Shown here: positions 54,859 through 61,314 of the stretch, piece after piece
Position numbering within the stretch: position 1 is the first letter of the stretch
How the letters are laid out: the number at the start of each line of letters is the position of its first letter
Source: Ulvibacter antarcticus
GTDB taxonomy: Bacteria > Bacteroidota > Bacteroidia > Flavobacteriales > Flavobacteriaceae
Direction: 5' to 3'
Length of the DNA stretch: 64,000 nucleotides
Assembly (NCBI RefSeq): GCF_003688405.1
Contig: NZ_REFC01000015.1
Coordinates: 62,001 to 126,000, forward strand
Program-made: the position numbers and the translations under genes
The notes under the pieces: generated by a model
Told to the model about the DNA's origin: nothing
The model's input: the letters and a program-made list of their open reading frames with translations, nothing else
Databases searched by the model: none

Positions 54859-55455
54859 CTACTTTAAAAATTCCACCTCAGCATTCGGATTGAAAAGATA
54901 CATTCTTCCCGTTGCTACTTCCAAACATTCATACCGTTTTACACGCTGATTACCTCTTTTAAAAATCTTGCCGTTGTACAATCTAAAATGACCTCCCAAA
55001 GGTATTTCAAATATATAATTTTTATCGTTTTCAGGATCATATTGTTTTAATGCCAATGCCAAACGTGTATCGGTGTCACTCGTAGCCTTCGGATTCTTAA
55101 AATGTATTGCAAGTAAAGGTAAAAGGTGAGTTGGAAATATTTCAGGGCGAATAAATGGCAGCATCAATTGCTGGAAAGTACGTTTCCATTCCAGCCCATG
55201 TGGTTTTATCAGTCTTCCGTATTTCTGAAAAGCAACAAGATGCGCTATTTCATGAATCAATGTGATAAAAAACCTGTATCTATTCAAATTGGCATTCACC
55301 GTTATTTGATGGTCCCCGTCTGGAAGTTTTCTATAATCTCCATGTCGACTTACCCTTTCATTGACGATTTTTAAGTGAACATGATTACGTTTTATCAACT
55401 CAAATGTTGGAACAACAGCGGCCTCCGGGATATATTTTTCGAGAACTTCTGTCAT
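54859..55455 (-). CDS. SprT-like zinc metalloprotease-domain protein
   Basis: 198 residues. The SprT-like fold is shown by ITLIHEIAHLVAFQKYGRLIKPHGLEWKRTF, which has HExxH and a downstream His in KPHGLEWK. The C-terminal region (HFRLYNGKIFKRGNQRVKRYECLEVATGRMYLFNP) takes the place of the zinc ribbon but lacks its cysteine pairs except for one. Related to SprT and Spartan; its substrate is unknown. It lies six bases after the SDR gene. Confidence 0.88.
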   Translation of the reverse strand: MTEVLEKYIPEAAVVPTFELIKRNHVHLKIVNERVSRHGDYRKLPDGDHQITVNANLNRYRFFITLIHEIAHLVAFQKYGRLIKPHGLEWKRTFQQLMLPFIRPEIFPTHLLPLLAIHFKNPKATSDTDTRLALALKQYDPENDKNYIFEIPLGGHFRLYNGKIFKRGNQRVKRYECLEVATGRMYLFNPNAEVEFLK

Positions 55456-55461
55456 AAGTGA

Positions 55462-56142
55462 TCATGGTGTTGAACTGGAAACCTGTAAGATTTTCCCGTT
55501 GTAATATTTATTTCCGTTAAGCGAAAAATCGTAAATATAATCCGCCATTTCTATTGCTGTTAAAGGTGCTTCATAACCAGGAAACGCTTCAGCAAGCATT
55601 TCTGTCTGTACCGCGCCTAAGGCCAATGCATTAAAGGATGGCCCAGTTTCTTTATACTCTTCCGCCAGTAACTCGGTTAATGTCAATACCGCCCCTTTAC
55701 TACTACTATAAGCACTTAAACCAGGAAACTTCATGCTACCCTGTATACCACCCATACTGCTAATCGTGAGTACATGTCCTTCCGAAGCCATAAAAGGCAG
55801 GACCGCCTGTGTAAGTGCTGCTACACCAAAGACATTTACTTCATAAACACGCTTAAAGTCTGTTATTTGTATTTCTGAAAAAGGAGCGTTCACTAATAAA
55901 CCTGAATTATGGATTAAAACATCAACCTTCTTCCAGTTCTTTTCTATAAATTCTGAAACTTTCGTAATATCTGAAACCTTCGTAATATCGAAAGAAAAAG
56001 AATGACAATTAGCTAGCTTTAGATTAGTAACCGGGCCAACATTCCTAGAAAGAGCCAACACATTATGACCAGCTTTCGAAAATTTCTTCGCGAGCTCGAA
56101 CCCAATACCTCGACTAGTTCCTGTAATAATTATATTCTTCAT
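55462..56142 (-). CDS. Short-chain dehydrogenase/reductase
   Basis: 226 residues, classical SDR. The cofactor motif is IITGTSRGIGFELAKKFSKAG (TGxxxGIG); LIHNSGLLVNAPF has the NAG-like turn; the catalytic SSMGG serine and YSSSK Tyr/Lys pair are intact (SAYSSSKGAVLTL). The arginine after the first strand (ALSRN) suggests NADP(H). Substrate is unknown. Forms an operon with the sprT-like gene. Confidence 0.9.
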   Translation of the reverse strand: MKNIIITGTSRGIGFELAKKFSKAGHNVLALSRNVGPVTNLKLANCHSFSFDITKVSDITKVSEFIEKNWKKVDVLIHNSGLLVNAPFSEIQITDFKRVYEVNVFGVAALTQAVLPFMASEGHVLTISSMGGIQGSMKFPGLSAYSSSKGAVLTLTELLAEEYKETGPSFNALALGAVQTEMLAEAFPGYEAPLTAIEMADYIYDFSLNGNKYYNGKILQVSSSTP

Positions 56143-56196
56143 CGCTTAAAGATAAGTAAATCCCATAATTTTAATTCCAGCATATTAACACATGCC

Positions 56197-56697
56197 TTAT
56201 TTTCGCACTAATTCAAACCTTTGATTCATACAATCGAGTTCTTTACAGTAATATTCCTTCACCGGCTGCATTAGCTTGCTGAGGATTTTCAAAGAGCCTA
56301 AATTTGAAACATTAGCATCAGCTGTAATTTTCTCCAATTTAAGTTGGTCAAAACTATACTGAATAACCCCTTCTGCGGTCTCGGTTCCATATCCCTGTTT
56401 CCAATGCTTTTCCCTTAACCTATATCCTAGTTCTTTATCACCATCTTCATTAGTTAGCAACATTGCTATTCCTATAAATTCCACATTTTCTTTGAGATCA
56501 ATAGCCCAATATATACGATCTGTATGTTCTTTATAGAGTTTAATAAGATCTTCAAGTTTCTCGTCACTTTCGGCTCTGGACATAGCCTCCAACGGAATGG
56601 GATTCATAACTTTCGCATTCCCTTGAAGATCAAAAAAGAGCTCCTTGTCGTCTGCTGTTAATTCTCTGATAATTAATCTTTCAGTCTCAAAAATCAT
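56197..56697 (-). CDS. GNAT family N-acetyltransferase (RimJ-like)
   Basis: 166 residues. ETERLIIRELTADDKELFFDL is the standard start of RimJ/RimL-type GNATs, and ELGYRLREKHWKQGYGTETAEGVIQYSF carries the acetyl-CoA-binding Q/R-x2-G-x-G/A motif (KQGYGTE). EKITADANVSNLGSLKILSKL is the last signature. Acceptor unknown. Monocistronic. Confidence 0.88.
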   Translation of the reverse strand: MIFETERLIIRELTADDKELFFDLQGNAKVMNPIPLEAMSRAESDEKLEDLIKLYKEHTDRIYWAIDLKENVEFIGIAMLLTNEDGDKELGYRLREKHWKQGYGTETAEGVIQYSFDQLKLEKITADANVSNLGSLKILSKLMQPVKEYYCKELDCMNQRFELVRK

Positions 56698-56722
56698 TTC
56701 TTATGGCTAAAGTTTATAACAA

Positions 56723-56766
56723 ATCCCGTTATTTTCAGAAAAACTGAACCTAACGGGATGTTTTTT
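56723..56766. terminator. Long hairpin between the E2 gene and the GNAT gene
   Basis: ATCCCGTTA (56723-56731) pairs with TAACGGGAT (56751-56759), with TTCAG/CTGAA pairing in the loop. A T-run (GTTTTTT) follows on the plus strand; on the minus strand only a weak T-tract follows. It sits downstream of the pyruvate dehydrogenase operon (minus) and probably ends it. Confidence 0.55.
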
Positions 56767-56783
56767 ACTGATGAGACAACTGT

Positions 56784-58460
56784 TTATACAAACATTGAAA
56801 CAGGATTCTCTATATATTTTTTAAGTGTTTGCAGGAATTGGGCACCTGTAGCGCCGTCAACCGTTCTATGATCACAAGCAAGCGTAACGGTCATTGTATT
56901 TCCTACCACGATTGCTCCATCTTTTACAACAGGCTTTTCAACAATAGTTCCTACCGATAAAATTGCAGAATTAGGCGCATTTATAATAGATGTAAATTCT
57001 TTAATTCCAAACATTCCAAGATTAGAAACAGTAAAAGTACTTCCTTCCATTTCGGCTGGAGTGATCTTCTTGTTTCTTGCCTTGCCGGCCAATTCTTTTA
57101 CATTGGCTCCAATTTGAGAGAAAGTCATCTGATCAGCAAATTTCAATACCGGAACAAGCAAACCTTCATCAACTGCCACCGCAACACCAACATGAATATG
57201 TTTAGCGATTCGAGTGCTATCTGTTGTCCATTGACTATTCACTTTAGGATGCTTTCGCAATGCCATAGCACAAGCTTTCACCACCATATCATTAAATGAG
57301 ATCTTAACATCCGGATCTTCATTAATCGATTTACGAACAGCCATTGCGTGATCCATATCCAACTCTACCGTTAAATAATAATGTGGCGCGGTAAATTTAG
57401 ATTCTCCAAGACGTTTGGCAATAGTCTTACGCATTTGAGAGTTTTTAATTTCCTCAAAGCTTTCTTCTCCTGTTGCAACATAAGCAGCCGTAGCAGCTTG
57501 TCCGGAAGCTTGCGCCTGTGGTTGATAATTTTCGATATCGCTTTTTACAATACGTCCATTTTCACCACTACCCGTTACATGAGTAAGGTTGATTCCTTTA
57601 TCTTCTGCCATTTTTTTAGCAAGAGGGGAAACAAATATGCGTCCACCATCGGCTGTTTTAGCAAGCTGGGGAGTTGATTTATCTTCTTTAGTAGTTGTAT
57701 TTTTTTCTTCGGAAGTATTTGCTGCTTTTGATGTAGCAGAAGATTCTTTTTCTTCAGACTTGGTTGAAGCTGTATCCTTTTTAAGGGATCCGGTAATTCC
57801 ACTAACGTCGGTTCCTTTCGGGCCAACAATCGCTAGTAACGAATCTACCGCTGCCGATTCTCCTTCTTTTATTCCAATTTTAAGCAGGGTTCCATTATAG
57901 AACGACTCGAATTCCATCGTAGCCTTATCAGTTTCGATTTCTGCGAGAATATCGCCTTCTTCGATCAAATCGCCTTCCTTTTTTAACCATGTCGCCACAG
58001 TACCTTCGGTCATCGTATCACTTAGCCTTGGCATTGTGATCACTTCTACCCCTTTTGGCAGGTCGTTTGTATTTTTTTCTTTTGCTTCGGAAGTATTCGC
58101 AACTTCTTTTGCACTTTTAGTATCAACAGCATCTTTTGTAGGAGCAGCAGCCTCTTTTTTCGCTTCCGAAGAACTTTCCGAAGACTTACCACCACCACTA
58201 ACAAGAGCTGAAATATCTTCCCCTTTCTCACCGATTATGGCTAGTAAGGTGTCCACAGGAGCCGTATTTCCTTCCTGAATCCCAATATGAAGCAATATTC
58301 CATCGTGGAAGGATTCAAATTCCATGGTTGCTTTGTCAGTTTCGATTTCTGCAAGAATATCACCTTCATTAATCTTGTCTCCCACCTTTTTCAACCAGGT
58401 GGCGACAGTTCCTTCTTCCATTGTATCGCTCAAACGCGGCATGTTAATTACTTCTGCCAT
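56784..58460 (-). CDS. Dihydrolipoamide acetyltransferase (E2) of pyruvate dehydrogenase
   Basis: 558 residues. Two lipoyl domains (about 1-78 and 138-215), each with ETDKATMEFES around the lipoylated Lys, are joined by Ser/Glu/Lys/Ala-rich linkers. The E3-binding domain follows (about 275-312; IFVSPLAKKMAEDKGINL). The catalytic domain (about 335-558) ends with the active-site ACDHRTVDGATGAQFL (His and Asp). It transfers acetyl groups to CoA. It lies five bases behind the E1 alpha gene. The E1 beta gene is not adjacent, so it must be elsewhere, as in other flavobacteria. Confidence 0.95.
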   Translation of the reverse strand: MAEVINMPRLSDTMEEGTVATWLKKVGDKINEGDILAEIETDKATMEFESFHDGILLHIGIQEGNTAPVDTLLAIIGEKGEDISALVSGGGKSSESSSEAKKEAAAPTKDAVDTKSAKEVANTSEAKEKNTNDLPKGVEVITMPRLSDTMTEGTVATWLKKEGDLIEEGDILAEIETDKATMEFESFYNGTLLKIGIKEGESAAVDSLLAIVGPKGTDVSGITGSLKKDTASTKSEEKESSATSKAANTSEEKNTTTKEDKSTPQLAKTADGGRIFVSPLAKKMAEDKGINLTHVTGSGENGRIVKSDIENYQPQAQASGQAATAAYVATGEESFEEIKNSQMRKTIAKRLGESKFTAPHYYLTVELDMDHAMAVRKSINEDPDVKISFNDMVVKACAMALRKHPKVNSQWTTDSTRIAKHIHVGVAVAVDEGLLVPVLKFADQMTFSQIGANVKELAGKARNKKITPAEMEGSTFTVSNLGMFGIKEFTSIINAPNSAILSVGTIVEKPVVKDGAIVVGNTMTVTLACDHRTVDGATGAQFLQTLKKYIENPVSMFV

Positions 58461-58465
58461 ATCAA

Positions 58466-59464
58466 TTATAATTTATGAGGTAAAAATGGATAGTCTTTCT
58501 GATCGTATACAACATCGTACATAACATTCTTCTCCGGATAAGGAGACTCGTCTGCAAATTTTTCGCATGCTGCCACCATGTCTTTTACTTTCTTATCGAC
58601 CTTTTTAATTTCAGCTTCTGTAGCCCATTTCTTTTTATAAATCTCATGTAGCACATACGAAATAGGATCTTCTTCCTGCTTCTTTGCAACTTCCTCTTTA
58701 GTTCTATAATGTTGCGCATCACTCATTGAATGACCTCGGTAACGATAGGTCCGGATTTCAAGAAAAGTTGGACCATCACCGCGTCTAGCGCGTTGTATGG
58801 CTTCGTCCATTTCTTTCGCCACTACCTCTGGTTTCATACCATCCACTGGCTTACAAGGCATTTCGTAGCCAAGTCCGAGTTTGTATATATCTGTATGATT
58901 TGCAGTTCTTGCAACCGATGTACCCATAGCATAGCCGTTATTTTCACAGCAAAATACCACTGGAAGCTTCCAAAGCATAGCAAGATTAAAAGTTTCATGT
59001 AAAGATCCTTGACGTACAGCACCATCACCCATAAAGGTTAGGGTTACTGCATCACTTCCCTGATACTTATCGCCAAATGCCAGACCGGCACCCAACGGAA
59101 TTTGTCCACCAACGATCCCATGACCGCCATAAAAACGATGTTCTTTTGAAAAAATATGCATAGACCCACCAAGACCTTGAGAAGTACCTGTAGCCTTACC
59201 ATACAATTCTGCCATCACTCGTTTTGGATCCACGCCCATACCAATTGGTTGTACGTGATTTCGATAGGCCGTGATCATTTTATCCTTAGTAAGATCCATA
59301 GCATGAAGTGATCCTGCTAAAACCGCTTCCTGCCCATTGTATAAATGCAGAAAACCTCTTACTTTTTGATTAATATATACCTGCGCAAGTTTATCTTCAA
59401 ATTTGCGCCAGAATAGCATGTTTTCATACCAATCAAGGTATGTCTGTTTGGTTATTTTCTTCAT
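58466..59464 (-). CDS. pdhA: Pyruvate dehydrogenase E1 component, alpha subunit
   Basis: 332 residues. The thiamine-diphosphate motif is GDGAVRQGSLHETFNLAML and ends in CENNGYAM (GDG ... NN). The GGSMHIFSKEHRFYGGHGIVGGQ region and the phosphorylation-loop-like RYRGHSMSDAQHYRTKEEV are typical. It decarboxylates pyruvate together with the beta subunit. A promoter matching the consensus lies upstream, so pdhA and the E2 gene form one operon. Confidence 0.96.
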   Translation of the reverse strand: MKKITKQTYLDWYENMLFWRKFEDKLAQVYINQKVRGFLHLYNGQEAVLAGSLHAMDLTKDKMITAYRNHVQPIGMGVDPKRVMAELYGKATGTSQGLGGSMHIFSKEHRFYGGHGIVGGQIPLGAGLAFGDKYQGSDAVTLTFMGDGAVRQGSLHETFNLAMLWKLPVVFCCENNGYAMGTSVARTANHTDIYKLGLGYEMPCKPVDGMKPEVVAKEMDEAIQRARRGDGPTFLEIRTYRYRGHSMSDAQHYRTKEEVAKKQEEDPISYVLHEIYKKKWATEAEIKKVDKKVKDMVAACEKFADESPYPEKNVMYDVVYDQKDYPFLPHKL

Positions 59465-59510
59465 GTATCAATTGTAATAGTTTCCGAAGGGAAACACATT
59501 GAACGAATAA

Positions 59511-59540
59511 CAAAAATAGCATATTAAACAGTTCTACAAA
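59511..59540 (-). promoter_or_regulatory. Predicted promoter of the pdhA-E2 operon
   Basis: On the minus strand TTTG (reverse complement of 59537-59540), an 18-base spacer, and TATTTTTG (reverse complement of 59511-59518) match the Bacteroidota consensus. A 6-bp hairpin (GTTTCC-CTTC-GGAAAC, 59480-59495) lies in the roughly 40-nt leader. Confidence 0.6.
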
Positions 59541-59634
59541 AGAAGTAGAAGTTTAAATTCCATTTCTAAAATTACTTAACTAGAAAATTATATAAAGATT
59601 GAGACTGAAATAGGATATAAGATCCATTTCTTGG

Positions 59635-60117
59635 TTAAAGTGATGAACCATCGAACATAAGCGGCAAGAGATCATTCACTGAATTTGATTTCATTACTTT
59701 CCCACTTTCGCCCATAAAATAGATGGCGATTGGTGTTTTCTGGTTGACTTCATATTCGGCTAGTGCCTGACGACAGCCACCACAAGGTGCTATAGGAGTT
59801 GTAAGCACTTGTTTTAAGGATCTGGCAGAGATAGCCAAATTTACTATCGTTTCTCCCGGAAACAATGCTCCTGCCTGATAAACCGCCACTCTTTCAGCAC
59901 AAAGTCCGGAAGGAAATGCAGCGTTTTCCTGATTATTCCCTTGAATTATTTTTCCAGATTCCAATTGAAGGGCTGCACCAACCTTAAAATGCGAATAAGG
60001 CGCATAAGCATTTTCACGTGCTTCATGCGCCTTAATCATTAATTTTTGAATGTCTTCAGAAAGTTCCGATACTAAATCAAAAACTTCTAAATGTGTTTCA
60101 ATAGTGTGTTTTTTCAA
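59635..60117 (-). CDS. cdd: Cytidine deaminase
   Basis: 160 residues. The zinc-dependent deaminase motif is NAAFPSGLCAERVAVY (C-A-E) and APCGGCRQALAEY (P-C-x2-C). The N-terminal YAPYSHFKVGAALQLESG fits the family. It converts cytidine and deoxycytidine to uridine forms for pyrimidine salvage. The spacing of four bases to porV makes these two genes an operon, a link kept in many flavobacteria. Confidence 0.95.
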   Translation of the reverse strand: MKKHTIETHLEVFDLVSELSEDIQKLMIKAHEARENAYAPYSHFKVGAALQLESGKIIQGNNQENAAFPSGLCAERVAVYQAGALFPGETIVNLAISARSLKQVLTTPIAPCGGCRQALAEYEVNQKTPIAIYFMGESGKVMKSNSVNDLLPLMFDGSSL

Positions 60118-60121
60118 ATGT

Positions 60122-61288
60122 CTAGTATTCGTCGTATTCGTCTCCGAAGTTAAACGTTAAACCAAATCGTAAGCTTCCTTCTAACGGACTTACCACTTTG
60201 GAAGTTGAGAACAAGTAGGATACATCAAAATTAATCGTTGTATATCTGAAACCTGCTCCTAGTGAAAGGAATTTTCTAGATCCAGCTTCTTCTGCCTCGT
60301 TAAAATAACCCAGTCTAAAAGCAAATGAATCCTGATACCAGTATTCTGCACCTAATGCCCATACATACTCTTTTAACTCGTTATCTCCATCACCAAATGA
60401 TGAGAACATCCCGCTAAAGAAACTTTCGTTATAATAATCATCATTTCTGTCGATTGATCCATCGTTATTAGAATCACTTGGTGTTGGCACCAATAGTTTA
60501 TCTATTTCTACAGAAACTCCAACTTTGTTGTACTCGTCTAAAATAAAGTCGAATCCACCACCAAGAGCAAGATTGGTTGGAAGGCTACTTTCAGAACCTG
60601 AGTCATCATATTTAATCTTTGGTCCAATATTAGAAACATTAAATCCAAGTCTCCATCGACCGTCGAAATCGTTATAAGCAATCTCTTCACTCTGATAGTA
60701 ACCAGCAACATCTACTGCAAATGAACTTGCGGCTCTTCCTTCGCTAGTCGCTGACTGACCTAGTTTTAAATCTGAATTGATAAATCGTCCGGCAACTGCC
60801 ATAGAGAAACGTTCGCTCAATCGAAGTGAGTAAGAAACATCAAACATCAATTCGTTTGGCTTCACAATTAAAGCTTCCTGATCTGGAGTGTCTCTCAATT
60901 CGATTTCACCTGCGCTAAAATAGCGGAAACTCACTCCTACTGCACTTCCTTCGGAAAGACGGTTGTAATAGGTTATGTTTCCGAGGAAAATATCATTTAC
61001 CAGTTTACTTAGGTAAGGCGTATAAGTTACCCCAATCCCTTGTTTATTTAATGCAAAAGCATACTTAGCAGGGTTCCACTGCTGTGAAAAGGCATCTGAA
61101 GAAGTAACAACTCCAATATCTCCCATTCCTGCTGCACGAGCATCTCCTGCAATTAAAAGAAATGGAACTCCGGTGGTAATTACCCCTTGAAGCGATCCAG
61201 TTTCTGGCGCCGGATCAGTCTGAGCTGAGGCTTTAAATGTTATAAGTGCTAATAAAATTGGAATAAAAACTTTCTTCATGAGGTTCAA
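60122..61288 (-). CDS. porV: Type IX secretion outer membrane protein PorV (LptO)
   Basis: 388 residues. A signal peptide (to about residue 22, SAQT) leads to a FadL-like outer membrane barrel. The start of the mature part FLLIAGDARAAGMGDIGVVTSSDAFSQQWNPAKYA is the PorV/PorQ family signature. PorV carries cargo from the translocon SprA to the sortase PorU in the attachment complex. It is followed by cdd and preceded by porU. TATATTTG (reverse complement of 61297-61304) just upstream looks like its own -7 element. Confidence 0.95.
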   Translation of the reverse strand: MNLMKKVFIPILLALITFKASAQTDPAPETGSLQGVITTGVPFLLIAGDARAAGMGDIGVVTSSDAFSQQWNPAKYAFALNKQGIGVTYTPYLSKLVNDIFLGNITYYNRLSEGSAVGVSFRYFSAGEIELRDTPDQEALIVKPNELMFDVSYSLRLSERFSMAVAGRFINSDLKLGQSATSEGRAASSFAVDVAGYYQSEEIAYNDFDGRWRLGFNVSNIGPKIKYDDSGSESSLPTNLALGGGFDFILDEYNKVGVSVEIDKLLVPTPSDSNNDGSIDRNDDYYNESFFSGMFSSFGDGDNELKEYVWALGAEYWYQDSFAFRLGYFNEAEEAGSRKFLSLGAGFRYTTINFDVSYLFSTSKVVSPLEGSLRFGLTFNFGDEYDEY

Positions 61289-61314
61289 ATTTTGGACAAA
61301 TATAATTTTAATTT